Below are positions 7,901-17,018 of a DNA stretch of 42,668 nucleotides, piece after piece. The notes under the pieces are model-generated. The model saw only the letters and a program-made list of their open reading frames with translations, did no database searches and had not been told where the DNA came from. Within the stretch, counting starts at the first letter, position 1, and every line of letters starts with the position of its first letter. Origin of the DNA: Deltaproteobacteria bacterium (GTDB taxonomy: Bacteria > Myxococcota_A > UBA9042 > DTJE01); contig JAKPTZ010000121.1 of NCBI GenBank assembly GCA_029555025.1, positions 71,425-114,092 of the forward strand. Reading direction: 5' to 3'. The translations under genes were made by a program, and so were the position numbers.

Positions 7901-8863
7901 TCAGCCGAAGAACCACGTCGTGACCAGATCGCCGAAGAACAGCCATTCAATCATGGCAAGGCCGATGAACGGGCCGAATGGCAGGGCAAGGTGTCGCAGC
8001 TCCCCTGCCTCCGCCGCGGGCCGATCCACGTGGATGGCCGACCCGTCCGGGGCGGTTGCGTCAGCGGGCTCTGCGTCAGTTGCGTCGGCCTCGGCGGCCT
8101 CGGCGCCCTCCCATGGCGGGACGGGGCGGTTTTTTGAAACGACAGCCGGAATCGCGCCAAGAAGACCTTGAATCGAACTGGCCAGGAGGATGAAGGGCAG
8201 GGCAAGGTAACCGAACCACGCGCCGGCCATCGCCATCAGCATCACGTCCCCGTAACCCATGCCCTCGCGCCCGGTCAGGCGGAAGTAAATCTCGATTATG
8301 GCAATTATGGGCAATGCGCCGGCCGCCGCGCCGATCAGGGATTCGTACCAGTGGACGTCGCCCAGGGGCGGCGCGAGCACGACCGAGGACGCGATGCCCA
8401 GGACGATGCCTGCCGCGGTAAGCGGGTGCGGGATGATCCAGTGTTCGAAATCGATGAAGACGATGCATACGGTCAGGAAGCACAGCGCGAACGGGAAGAA
8501 CCAAAGAAGTACAAGCCGGGCCGCCGTCAGTTCCAGTCCCGGCACGGCGGCAATCCCGAGCATCATGCATGCAAGGGACAGAACCGCCGTCATCAGCTCA
8601 ATCAAGGGATACCGGATGGAAATTCTGGTGCCGCAGGAACTGCACCTTGCCCGAAGGAACAACCAGCTTGCAATCGGGATGTTTTCGTACCAGGCGATCT
8701 CGTGGCCGCAGCCGGGGCAGGAAGAGCCAGGCCTGACGACCGATCTTCCGAGTGGCACCCTGTAGATGACGACGTTGGCGAACGAGCCGAAGGCGGCCCC
8801 GATCAGAAGGGCGAAAACCTTGAAGAACCACAGTGGCAGCCCCTCAACCATCAAGTCCGTCAT
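7901..8863 (-). CDS. pilD: Prepilin peptidase (A24 family), type IV pilus / T2SS
   Basis: 320 aa multi-pass inner-membrane aspartic protease that cleaves and N-methylates type IV pilins and pseudopilins. N-terminal GSFANVVIYR and a four-Cys zinc ribbon (Cys49/52 and Cys74/77: CPGC...CSSC) mark the DiS_P_DiS domain. The catalytic Asp positions are D138 in FIDFEHWIIP and D206 in GMGYGD. Unlike most family members it has an acidic Ala/Asp/Glu-rich insertion at about 246-288 before the last helix. No pilin or secretion operon is adjacent; the only other related gene here is the GspF-like one near 33 kb. It lies leftward, 12 bp from the convergent anti-sigma gene and 28 bp downstream of the glycosyltransferase gene. 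Confidence 0.92.
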   Translation of the reverse strand: MTDLMVEGLPLWFFKVFALLIGAAFGSFANVVIYRVPLGRSVVRPGSSCPGCGHEIAWYENIPIASWLFLRARCSSCGTRISIRYPLIELMTAVLSLACMMLGIAAVPGLELTAARLVLLWFFPFALCFLTVCIVFIDFEHWIIPHPLTAAGIVLGIASSVVLAPPLGDVHWYESLIGAAAGALPIIAIIEIYFRLTGREGMGYGDVMLMAMAGAWFGYLALPFILLASSIQGLLGAIPAVVSKNRPVPPWEGAEAAEADATDAEPADATAPDGSAIHVDRPAAEAGELRHLALPFGPFIGLAMIEWLFFGDLVTTWFFG

Positions 8864-8891
8864 GTGCCGCCCCCGGAATAGGCCGGAAATA

Positions 8892-11870
8892 CTACCTGAC
8901 CGTCATCTTTCCGATTCTTACCCTGTCCGATCCGTCGTTCCGGACCTTGTCCTCGTCGAAGGAAACCACCTTCAGGCGGCTGCCGCCGGGAAGGTAGAGT
9001 CCCATCCAGACGTCATAATCGCCGGCCGGAGAGCCGATCGGAACGTCCAGGGTATAGGTGTCGACGATTACGTCGCCCTTTTTCCAGTGGTTTGTGGCAT
9101 AGCAGCCGATGCAGTCGTCCTGATCCTCCGACTCCGGAACAAGGTTCAGGATCCAGTGGTCGCCATGGATTCTGGTGGATGATCCGATCTTGTCGACATG
9201 CAGGAAGACTCGGTACGATTTCGGAATCTTGCGAAGCACCCGGTAGTAAGTCTTAAGAACCGGTTTCGTTCCGCGCGTCAGGGCCTTCGGGGTGATTGAG
9301 AATCCGACCAGCTCGATGCTGTTGTCGAAATTGACCACCTTCCTTTCGACGTCATCAAGGGCGGCGAACTCCGACTCCGTCAGCGTGGCCTTCGCAAGCC
9401 AGTTACGGTCTTCCTCGCCCGGTGCCAGCCGGGAGGTTGTCAGTACGATTCGCGAGGACCTGTCGTCAAGGACTGGCAGACCGCGCTCCCGGGTCTGGTC
9501 GCGCCAGGCCGAGTTGATCTCGCTGAACTGCCTGGTCGGAACGAGGAAGAAGGTTCGCCGCGACTTGTCCGCAAGCATCGAGGTGACCTCGGATCTCGAA
9601 GCCTTTTCCTCGATGTTGGCCGTGTAGAAATTGGAGTCTTCCGAACCTCTGGAGGAGAAGGTTCCGTGCCTGAACAGGGGGCCCGCTTCCTTCCGCGCGG
9701 CGTCCTTCCATGTATCGACGATGTGCTTCTGGGAAAGGTGTCGGGAAAGTTCCGGCATGACCGAGAAGATCTGCACCGCGGTGAAGCCGGCGATGCACGC
9801 GATGAACAGCGGACGCTGAACCTTGAGTGTCTGGAAATCAAAAAACGCGGATTCAAGCCGCGAAGACCATTTGGATCCGATCACAGAGGATGCGCGGGCC
9901 CAGATGAGATCCCACCAGTGGATCGCGAAGACGATTCCAAGAAGCAGGTATAGTGCCAGGATGTCGGGGCCGGTCAGAAAGATGCGCAGCCACTCGGATC
10001 CGGCGCCAGGTTTGGTCAGCGCCGGCCATTTCAGGGCGATGAATACGATGATGTCGATCAGGATGAGTCCGCCGGCCGTGGCGACGGCGGCAATGAAAGC
10101 CTTGCGCCCGGCCATGAACGATTTGACGAGCACCGCGATGTTCGACACGCGGGATGCGACCGAAAGGATGGAAATGAGCATCAGGGCAAGCAGAAGCTTT
10201 CCGATAGTCGGGATCTGGACTGTCGAGGGGAATCCTGCGTCGCCCTGTCCAGGCTTCGAGAACATCGGATCGGTCGTAAGGAAAGTCACCAGCGGCGCCG
10301 GAGACTTCAGCATGTCCTTCATGATTACAAGGAAAAGGCCGGCCGCGAAGAAGCCGAAAATCCTTGCCGCCAGGACGCCGTCCCGATCCCTGTCTTCAAA
10401 ATCACGGAAGAAGAGGGCGGTCAGCATGGCCATGCCCGGGAGTCCGAGATAGGACGTCTGGCCGAACGGTCTGATGAACACCATCGCGGTGACCATCGGG
10501 ACGACGGCCCACAGCAGCAGGAGCATGCGGGCCGGTCTGCCAGTGTCGGAACCCGCGGCGGCCATCCAGATTGCCACAGGAATGAAGGCGCTCCACGGGA
10601 AGAATCCGAATCCGATCTCCTTGACGATAAAATCAAACGTCCTGGATTCCAGGCTCATGCCGCCCGTGAAGGTGGCGGCGGTGAATCTGAACTGCCTGAA
10701 CCAGGCGGCCTCCGGAATGAATGTGGCGATGGCCAGGACGCCCAGAAGGGCAAAGACGGCGACAACCGCCGGAAGATGACGGCGATCCGGGGATACCGCG
10801 AACCATGTGCCCGCGATCGCGGCGGCCGTAACCACGGCCGTCATTCCGCCCGACAGCCAGCACAGCACAAGTCCGGCCGTCATCAGCACCCAGGGGCCCC
10901 ACTTGCGGACAGGACATTTTTCGTCCTCGCAGGGCATGACGATCTGGCCGAATGAAAGCGCGGTCAGGGCCACGAAGAATACTTCGGCCATGCCGGCGCC
11001 GGCAAATCGCGCGGTTCCGTAAAACAGCAGGCTTGTGGCAAGGACGAACAATGCGCCGGCGGGAATGGCGTCCGAAAAAAGGCGCCGCGTCCCGAACACC
11101 AGCAGGGCCAGTGTCAGCACGGCGAAAAGAACGCCAGTCAGGCGCGCGCTGAACTCGTTGTAACCGAAAACGTCGAACCAGAGCGAGGTGATCATCGGCT
11201 CAAGCGGCGGAAGGAACGACGTCCTGCCCCCCGACTTGAACTGTGCGGTCGAACCGAAGCAGGAGGCGGCTTCCGTCACAAGTCGCTTCAGTTCGGCACT
11301 GGAGCCAATCGATACGGCGGTGAGCGCGCGTTCGAGATCGACCGGAGCATCGTCCTCGGTCGCCGCGCCCTTGATGACCGCGTCCCTGACTGCGGCGGCG
11401 TCAACCCCTTCAAGGCCGACAAGTATGAATGAAGTTGAAAGGTTGCGTGAAGCCGCGCTTCGAATGGCATTCGCAAGGGTCTTCACGGCGGCCGGATCCG
11501 TTCCGGGCGCGGCGACATCTGGAACCAGCGCGGACGGGTCGATAATAACCGCCGCGAAGATACGATCAGACGTCCTGTCCCTGAGAGCGTCCAGGCCGCG
11601 AGCCGAGCCGCCGGCCACGTCGGCGGATTCAACCTTGACTCCGTCAATCCCGACGGCGTCGCGAATGGCGTGGCCACCTTCCTTTTCGATTACGAGGATT
11701 GGCGGTTCGCCGCTCATTCGCCAGGCAACCGCGGAGTGGTTCATCTCCCACGGGTCCCACAGGCCAAGGGAAGCCGTGCCCGCGAAGAGCACAAGCGCAG
11801 AGAAAACAATGGCGGAAATGGAAATTATCCGTGTTCTGCCGATACGTGAATTAACGGGATGTCCGGCCAA
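8892..11870 (-). CDS. ArnT/PMT-like polytopic membrane glycosyltransferase with inserted and C-terminal domains
   Basis: About 992 aa from a TTG at 11868-11870, which has GAGGTGG upstream. No ATG precedes the first membrane helix (IISISAIVFSALVLFA), so the start is inferred. The core resembles GT-C enzymes that move sugars from lipid carriers: LWDPWEMNHSAVAWRM supplies the acidic residue of the first periplasmic loop, FLPPLEPMITSLWFDVFGYNEFSARL follows, then many membrane helices and a soluble block (VPTRQFSEINSAWRD...VLDDRSSR) like that of ArnT. Residues about 55-212 (11235-11708) are inserted inside the first loop. After the core, the last 170 residues form a beta-rich domain (VNFDNSIELVGFSI...GDHWILN...GDYDVWMGLY). 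The acceptor, lipid A or a protein, cannot be told from sequence. Confidence 0.75.
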   Translation of the reverse strand: MAGHPVNSRIGRTRIISISAIVFSALVLFAGTASLGLWDPWEMNHSAVAWRMSGEPPILVIEKEGGHAIRDAVGIDGVKVESADVAGGSARGLDALRDRTSDRIFAAVIIDPSALVPDVAAPGTDPAAVKTLANAIRSAASRNLSTSFILVGLEGVDAAAVRDAVIKGAATEDDAPVDLERALTAVSIGSSAELKRLVTEAASCFGSTAQFKSGGRTSFLPPLEPMITSLWFDVFGYNEFSARLTGVLFAVLTLALLVFGTRRLFSDAIPAGALFVLATSLLFYGTARFAGAGMAEVFFVALTALSFGQIVMPCEDEKCPVRKWGPWVLMTAGLVLCWLSGGMTAVVTAAAIAGTWFAVSPDRRHLPAVVAVFALLGVLAIATFIPEAAWFRQFRFTAATFTGGMSLESRTFDFIVKEIGFGFFPWSAFIPVAIWMAAAGSDTGRPARMLLLLWAVVPMVTAMVFIRPFGQTSYLGLPGMAMLTALFFRDFEDRDRDGVLAARIFGFFAAGLFLVIMKDMLKSPAPLVTFLTTDPMFSKPGQGDAGFPSTVQIPTIGKLLLALMLISILSVASRVSNIAVLVKSFMAGRKAFIAAVATAGGLILIDIIVFIALKWPALTKPGAGSEWLRIFLTGPDILALYLLLGIVFAIHWWDLIWARASSVIGSKWSSRLESAFFDFQTLKVQRPLFIACIAGFTAVQIFSVMPELSRHLSQKHIVDTWKDAARKEAGPLFRHGTFSSRGSEDSNFYTANIEEKASRSEVTSMLADKSRRTFFLVPTRQFSEINSAWRDQTRERGLPVLDDRSSRIVLTTSRLAPGEEDRNWLAKATLTESEFAALDDVERKVVNFDNSIELVGFSITPKALTRGTKPVLKTYYRVLRKIPKSYRVFLHVDKIGSSTRIHGDHWILNLVPESEDQDDCIGCYATNHWKKGDVIVDTYTLDVPIGSPAGDYDVWMGLYLPGGSRLKVVSFDEDKVRNDGSDRVRIGKMTVR

Positions 11871-11976
11871 CTTGCCACCTCGATCTGGCTGACTCAAGGA
11901 AACTGCGGTAGAGTACTTGCTGTTGCCTTTGTTTTCAATAGTCCGGGCCTTTTTACAACAAGCGAAAAAGACAGTC

Positions 11977-13656
11977 ATGATAACAAGATCCGCTTCAGCC
12001 AGGGACGTTCCGGTGTTGGCCGGCCGGTCGGCCGCGTTAGCGCTTCCGCCTGATTTCCCGAGCCTTTCCGGGACCGCCCGCCTTGATGCAATACTCAAGC
12101 TCGCTTCCCCAGGGAAATTCATTTCGCGCCTCCGGGAGGATGAGTTCGTCTTCCTCGTCAACGGGATCGGGCTGGAGGACGCTGGCGTGCTGGTGAGGTA
12201 CGCGACCAGCGCCCAGCGCAAGCTTCTTGTCGATATGGATTCCTGGGAAGGGGATGAGTTCAGGCCGGATCGGTTTGACAGGATACTGGACATCGTCAAG
12301 GAGCATGGACTCGATTTCACGGTTGAGATGCTGCGGGAGCTTGATCCAGGCATCCTCATCCTGTCTCTCGTGAAGCGGGCGAAGTTTCATACGGTCGAGG
12401 AGGCCGAGGACATGGAATTCGCGCCGGGGACCTGGTTCATGACGCCTGACGGCACCTTCGTGGTGGAATGCGCGGATGAAGACGATGTGCCGGCCGTAAG
12501 AAACCTTATCGATCTTGTATATGCCATCGGCGTGGCCTACGCGCACTGGTTGATCCAGGGTGGCAGATGGGAAACGGTTTCTTCGGTTCAGGAGCAGTCT
12601 TTCGAGTATCGGCGTTCGAGGCTTGCGGACAACGGGTTTCCCGAGGAAGAGGATCCTTATTCGATATACGAGCCGTTCGACCTGGAGTCCTTCCGGAGTC
12701 GCGTGGCTGGAACGGATCCCGGCGAAACGAGTGCCGGCACGGCAAGGGGCGAACCCCTGGCGCTGACGGTCGCGGACACTCCGAAGGGACTTTTTTTCTG
12801 GAAAGTCATTTCATCGCCGGCAGCCGCCGGGCTTGACCATGCGGCAATCCTTTCCCAGACGATGAACCTGGTCAACCGCGTCATGGGGGCTTCGGTCCGC
12901 GATCTTTCCGAAGTCGAGTCGTGGGGTCCGGTGGCGGCACACGCGCTAACCGTGGTTTCCGTCGGCCTCGAGGCCGTTTCGCGCGGTGACGTGGAGGTGG
13001 CGGCCTCCGTCCTGAAGAAGTCGGTTCCCCTTGAACTTTTTCGTGCCGGGATTGAGTTTTCCAGGCCGGTCTCGGTTCTGGCCAGGCAGGTGGTCGCGGA
13101 CGTCGGCGGCCTTGCCTCGCTGTCCCTGTTCGGCGATTCGGCTGCCGCGGATATCGATGCGGCGGCCGCCTTCCCGGTCAAGTGCCCGCCGTCGATTTCG
13201 GGTTCGGACGGGGAATATGTCGATTTCCAGAATTGCGGCCAGGTCATTGCTTCGATTTCAATGATGAAGAAGTTCAAGGCGGTGGTGCAGTTTTCGAAGG
13301 CGGTACTGGGCTTCGATCCATCAGGGAACCATTCCGGCGATGGTCTTCTTCATCCGCCGCGGTTTGCAAGCGTTGTCGCGACCGCCTGGGCCCGCCAGGT
13401 GCTCGACGGGGCACTGTCGCTGGCGCCCCTTCGCGGAGCCGACCTTGTCAGGCTTCGCGGGATTGCGTTCGATGGATCGGTGATCCGTCCAGGTCTGAGA
13501 CTTTCCGCAAGTGGCGAAGGCGACGAGTACGCGCTTGCCGTCAGGGAATTCATTTCGGAATCGCTTGATTCGGTCGAGGCCGGGCTTGGAGGTCTGGTTG
13601 ACGCCGATATGGTTGACCCGAGGCTGATTGGCGATTGTCTGCTTATTGCGGAATAG
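11977..13656 (+). CDS. DUF6178 family protein
   Basis: 559 aa. The pattern TARLDAILKLASPGKFISRL...DEFVFLVNGIGLEDAGVLVRYAT, then LLVDMDSWEGDEFRPDRF, matches the DUF6178 family of deltaproteobacterial proteins, whose function is not known. No signal peptide or membrane helix is seen, so it is likely cytoplasmic. The chosen ATG at 11977 begins MITRSASARD; a frame start at 11917 would overlap the divergent promoter region and has no support. The ribosome site is weak (AAAAAGAC). It is divergent to the membrane glycosyltransferase, with about 106 bp between, so shared control is possible. Mostly helical with a long central region; no catalytic motif recognised. Confidence 0.78.
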   Translation: MITRSASARDVPVLAGRSAALALPPDFPSLSGTARLDAILKLASPGKFISRLREDEFVFLVNGIGLEDAGVLVRYATSAQRKLLVDMDSWEGDEFRPDRFDRILDIVKEHGLDFTVEMLRELDPGILILSLVKRAKFHTVEEAEDMEFAPGTWFMTPDGTFVVECADEDDVPAVRNLIDLVYAIGVAYAHWLIQGGRWETVSSVQEQSFEYRRSRLADNGFPEEEDPYSIYEPFDLESFRSRVAGTDPGETSAGTARGEPLALTVADTPKGLFFWKVISSPAAAGLDHAAILSQTMNLVNRVMGASVRDLSEVESWGPVAAHALTVVSVGLEAVSRGDVEVAASVLKKSVPLELFRAGIEFSRPVSVLARQVVADVGGLASLSLFGDSAAADIDAAAAFPVKCPPSISGSDGEYVDFQNCGQVIASISMMKKFKAVVQFSKAVLGFDPSGNHSGDGLLHPPRFASVVATAWARQVLDGALSLAPLRGADLVRLRGIAFDGSVIRPGLRLSASGEGDEYALAVREFISESLDSVEAGLGGLVDADMVDPRLIGDCLLIAE

Positions 13657-13665
13657 TGTGACTGA

Positions 13666-15282
13666 TTACTTCGTGGCCATGGCGGGCAGGAACGTCTGCA
13701 GTTCCTCGACCCAGTAGTTGGCCCGCTTGTTGGCCCTGTCGGCCGCCAGCAGCCTTTCCATTTCCGGCATGATCGACTTGTCGCCGAGCCGCCAGATGGA
13801 CAGCAGCACGAAACGACGGAAGTCAACGTCGCGCTTGGGATCGATCTGCGGGTACAGCTCAATCAAGGCCTTCAGTGCGGCGGCCCTGGCTTCCGGTTCG
13901 GTGACGCCACCGAGGAGCAGCGCGGCCTTCTGGCCGACGGTCGTGTTCTCGTCCTTAGTCATCTGCACAAGGCACTCGACATCGAACGGCTTGCACTGTT
14001 CAAGCGGCTTCACGGTCGCCAGGAATGCCTGGGCCTCGGCGTTGTCGCCCTGGAAGCGCTCCTTCACGAGATCGGACTTCTCGGCTGCGAGCATCTTTTT
14101 GAAGACGGCATAGTTCTGCCAGTCGATGCCCAGGGAGATGACCTTCACAAGCGGCGCCCTGAAGACTTCCCGCTTGGTTTCCTTGAAAATTTTCAGCAGC
14201 GGCGGGATACCGGCAAAACCGGGAACCAGCGCGAGCGAGCTTGCGGTGTCAAGGCGCTGCTTGGCATCGTTGTCTTCGTTGGTGATCGTTTCCACCAGGG
14301 TGGGGATGATTTCCTTGTTGCCCACGTTCCACAGGGCCATCATGCTCATGGTGATGCGGTTCTGCTGGGCGATCTGCCAGGTTCTGATCACGCGATCATC
14401 AACGCCGACCGGGGGGTTGAGGACGCTGCCGAGATCCTTCGCAAGTGCAAGCGCGGCCCTTTCGTCACGAAGATCGCCAAGGATCTGGACAAGTTCCGGG
14501 CCATCGAAGATCTGCCAGTCGAAAATGCCCATCTTGCCGGCCATTGCGTTGATCTCCTCGATCAACCTGCCGTAGTTCTGGACGTCCTTGGTAAGGACGC
14601 CGACGAGCGGTTCGACCGCGGGACGGCCGATTTCGGCCAGGGCGCGACGAACCGGGACATAAGCCTGGCGACCGCGCTGATCCCTGATGAACACGGCCTT
14701 GATAAGGGCGCCGATGGCCTTTTCGGACTTCATCTGGCCGAGCAGCTTCGCGGCTTCGGCGTTGACCTCGATCTTCTGAAGGTTCGGATCCTCGAGGAGC
14801 AGCTTGATGCACAGATCCTCGTGCTGGATCAGATTATCCTTGTCGATTTTGGCCAGGGCCTTGAGGGCATTCATCCTGGCGTCGAGGGCCTTGTTGCTTT
14901 CGAGGATTTCCTTCAGTCCCGCACGGAATTCCGGACGGGCGAAATCCTCGGCGACGGCGGCAGCCTGAACCGCGGCCTCGGGATCTGCGAGTGCGGCGTT
15001 CACCAGTTCAAGCGACGCCTCGGGGGCGTTGATCTGCTGAACCGCAAGAAGGATGTCGTCCTTGTACTGGCTGCGCGGGAAAATCTCGGCCAGGGCCGGG
15101 ATCGATTCAGCGCACTTCAGCTCGCCAAGATTCTGGATGGCCTTCTTGCCGTTGACCGGGCTCTTGAGGAGTTTCACCCAGCCTTTGCAAGTCGTGGGCG
15201 TTCCACGGGCGCAGCCGGTGAAAGTCGTCAAGCCAATGGCCAGGACAGCGGTAAGAACGACGGCCTTAAGCAGATTACGCAT
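13666..15282 (-). CDS. HEAT-repeat lipoprotein
   Basis: 538 aa. MRNLLKAVVLTAVLAIGL leads to a lipobox ending TGC (Cys24), so it is a lipoprotein exposed to the periplasm or surface. The body is a run of HEAT/PBS-lyase-type helical repeats, for example the LGELKCAESIPALAEIF, AAKLLGQMKSEKAIGALIKA, RALAEIGRPAVEPLVGVL and LGDLRDERAALALAKDL units, which stack into a solenoid for protein binding. ATG at 15280-15282 has GGAGGG upstream; a longer frame to 15369 would put the signal sequence inside. It ends 9 bp from the convergent DUF6178 gene and is divergent to a smaller lipoprotein that also seems to hold HEAT-type helices. Confidence 0.85.
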   Translation of the reverse strand: MRNLLKAVVLTAVLAIGLTTFTGCARGTPTTCKGWVKLLKSPVNGKKAIQNLGELKCAESIPALAEIFPRSQYKDDILLAVQQINAPEASLELVNAALADPEAAVQAAAVAEDFARPEFRAGLKEILESNKALDARMNALKALAKIDKDNLIQHEDLCIKLLLEDPNLQKIEVNAEAAKLLGQMKSEKAIGALIKAVFIRDQRGRQAYVPVRRALAEIGRPAVEPLVGVLTKDVQNYGRLIEEINAMAGKMGIFDWQIFDGPELVQILGDLRDERAALALAKDLGSVLNPPVGVDDRVIRTWQIAQQNRITMSMMALWNVGNKEIIPTLVETITNEDNDAKQRLDTASSLALVPGFAGIPPLLKIFKETKREVFRAPLVKVISLGIDWQNYAVFKKMLAAEKSDLVKERFQGDNAEAQAFLATVKPLEQCKPFDVECLVQMTKDENTTVGQKAALLLGGVTEPEARAAALKALIELYPQIDPKRDVDFRRFVLLSIWRLGDKSIMPEMERLLAADRANKRANYWVEELQTFLPAMATK

Positions 15283-15375
15283 CAATAACCCTCCGTTGAT
15301 GCTGAACTTCCATGAAATGACCATATTAGAACAAGGTGCAGTATAATTCTGCCCGTGAACAGAGGTCAAGCGATT

Positions 15376-15930
15376 ATGCGTCTGAATTCATTACCTGCCC
15401 TGATGCTGCTTCTGGCGACTTCCTGCGGCGGGTGGACCGATGGCGGGCAGCCCGTCGGAATTGGCGGCCCGACTGCGGGAAGTCCCGAGTACAGGGCCCT
15501 TCTTGGCGGGGACATATGCCGGGCGGACAGGGATTGCGTGACGGAAATATGTTCTGACGGCACGTGCATTGGATTCCTGATGATTTCGTCCGATGCCGGC
15601 AGGAACGATGTTGGAGCCCTCATCCGGGAGAGGTTCGGTGAATCGCCCGCCTCCTTGTCGAGGCTTGCCTCCATTGCCTCGGGAATGATCGAGGATCCGC
15701 TGACCGAGGTGTATTTCCGGGGACGCTCGGCCGACTTCTTCCGGTTCCTGCCCTGCGCCATGTCGCAGCCGATGCTTAGGGACAAGCTGGCGAGCCGGGA
15801 TGAACCGGTCAGATTCTTTGCCGCCCGTGTCCTTTCGTTGTGCGGTGATCAGAATGGCAGGGAGATCCTTGACGGCTTTCTTTCGCATCCCTCGGAGGCA
15901 ATCAGGCGAATGGCGGCGGCGGTTCAGTAG
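15376..15930 (+). CDS. Small lipoprotein with Cys motif and HEAT-like C terminus
   Basis: 184 aa from the ATG at 15376, with GAGG ten bases upstream; a GTG at 15355 would add seven residues. Signal MRLNSLPALMLLLATSC gives a clear lipobox (LATSC). A Cys cluster follows (ICRADRDCVTEICSDGTC), a four-Cys knot-like pattern common in myxobacterial secreted proteins. The C-terminal half is helical, and its last part (MLRDKLASRDEPVRFFAARVLSLCGD then HPSEAIRRMAAAV) has the look of two HEAT repeats. It is divergent to the long HEAT lipoprotein, with about 90 bp between the starts, and its stop overlaps the convergent aldolase gene by 7 bp. Function unknown. Confidence 0.65.
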   Translation: MRLNSLPALMLLLATSCGGWTDGGQPVGIGGPTAGSPEYRALLGGDICRADRDCVTEICSDGTCIGFLMISSDAGRNDVGALIRERFGESPASLSRLASIASGMIEDPLTEVYFRGRSADFFRFLPCAMSQPMLRDKLASRDEPVRFFAARVLSLCGDQNGREILDGFLSHPSEAIRRMAAAVQ

Positions 15931-16562
15931 TCCATGCCGGCCGCGATGATCCGAAGGCGTTCGACCTCGGCGTCGGGCAGTGGCGACGGCTGCGAAAGGG
16001 TTCGGGCAAGAAGCACTATCCTGCTGTTGTGTTCGAGGCTTTCTAGCCGGTCGTATGCCATGAAAGGGTCGCTTCCCAGGCAGACCGCCCCGTGGCGCTC
16101 CATCATGATTACGTTGTGATCGACCGCCAGCCTTCCAACGTCCTGAGCGAGCTCGACGGAAGACGGAGTCGCGTACCGTCCGGTCGGCACCGAACCCAGC
16201 GTGATGACCGATTCTGGCAGGAATGCAGGTTCAAGCGAGAGGCCGGCCAGAGTGAGCGCGACCGAAGCCACCGGGTGTGCGTGAACGACGGCACCGCAGT
16301 CCGGACGGTTCCTGTAGCACGCAAGGTGAACCTTGATCTCGCTGGAAACCTCGAGATCGGGATCGACCGGCCTTCCGTCCATCGACGCGACCACGAGATC
16401 CTCGGGCCGGATGAATCCCTTGTTCACCCCGGAAGGCGTAATCAATATCAGCTCGTCGGTAAGCCTGACGCTGACGTTGCCCTGTCCACCGGAAACCAGG
16501 CCGCGGGCGTACATGCGTCGGCAGGTTTCCACGATCGCGGCCCTTTTTCCGGCCCAGATCAT
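15924..16562 (-). CDS. Class II aldolase / adducin family protein
   Basis: 212 aa, zinc-dependent aldolase fold (L-fuculose-1-phosphate aldolase, ribulose-5-phosphate 4-epimerase and relatives). The substrate-side pattern SGGQGNVSVR and TPSG is at 24-44. The catalytic Glu is E75 in VSSEIKVH, the metal ligands are H94 and H96 in VVHAHP, and the third is H157 in MERHGAV. All key residues are present. The substrate cannot be set from sequence; fuculose-phosphate aldolase or methylthioribulose-phosphate dehydratase-like roles are both possible and no sugar pathway is adjacent. Its start codon overlaps the stop of the upstream lipoprotein gene (ATGA), so the two are translationally coupled. Confidence 0.87.
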   Translation of the reverse strand: MIWAGKRAAIVETCRRMYARGLVSGGQGNVSVRLTDELILITPSGVNKGFIRPEDLVVASMDGRPVDPDLEVSSEIKVHLACYRNRPDCGAVVHAHPVASVALTLAGLSLEPAFLPESVITLGSVPTGRYATPSSVELAQDVGRLAVDHNVIMMERHGAVCLGSDPFMAYDRLESLEHNSRIVLLARTLSQPSPLPDAEVERLRIIAAGMDY

Positions 16563-16957
16563 TCATCCCCCGCTTTCGACTGCGGCCGTCCAGACGCGGT
16601 CGATGCCGCATCGAGCTTCCACGCGCCCGCCTCACGAACGAAAAACACGGGGACTTCCGTTCCGTCGGGAGCGATGGTCAGAACCAGTGCCGTATCGCCT
16701 GAAATTTTTTCGGATGCAATCCTTGAACGGGAAAACTTCTCTATGGGGGTCTTTTCACCGGACCATGCCTCTTTCTGGATTGACAGAAGAGCTTCGGCGA
16801 ATGGCCTGGATTGCGTGGAGAAGTGACTTCCAAAGGCAGCGGGATCCCCGCGGACGGCCGCTTCCTCAAGTTCGTTCAGTACTTTCGACGGAGAGTTGGA
16901 ACAAGCGGTTGCCAAGCCCGCCGCGAGCATCAGAACTAATGTGGCGGGGCGGTTCAT
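16559..16957 (-). CDS. Small lipoprotein, NTF2/DUF4878-like
   Basis: 132 aa. MNRPATLVLMLAAGLATAC ends in a good lipobox (LATAC), after which KVLNELEEAAVRGDPAAFGSHFS and, further on, GDTALVLTIAPDG...VFFVREAGAWKLD follow. A helix pair with 'one row per event' Ala/Gly spacing and terminal beta strands ending in W-K-L is typical of the NTF2-like DUF4878 group of bacterial lipoproteins. It overlaps the class II aldolase gene by four bases. A similar arrangement occurs in the lipoprotein at 3019-3570. The function is unknown; the gene pair with an aldolase looks fortuitous, but the overlap implies co-expression. Confidence 0.65.
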   Translation of the reverse strand: MNRPATLVLMLAAGLATACSNSPSKVLNELEEAAVRGDPAAFGSHFSTQSRPFAEALLSIQKEAWSGEKTPIEKFSRSRIASEKISGDTALVLTIAPDGTEVPVFFVREAGAWKLDAASTASGRPQSKAGDE

Positions 16958-17018
16958 GGCGGCCTTCCGAAAACGACGGCAACCGGAGGGAATTCCGGTG
17001 AAACAGCAGATCCCGATC

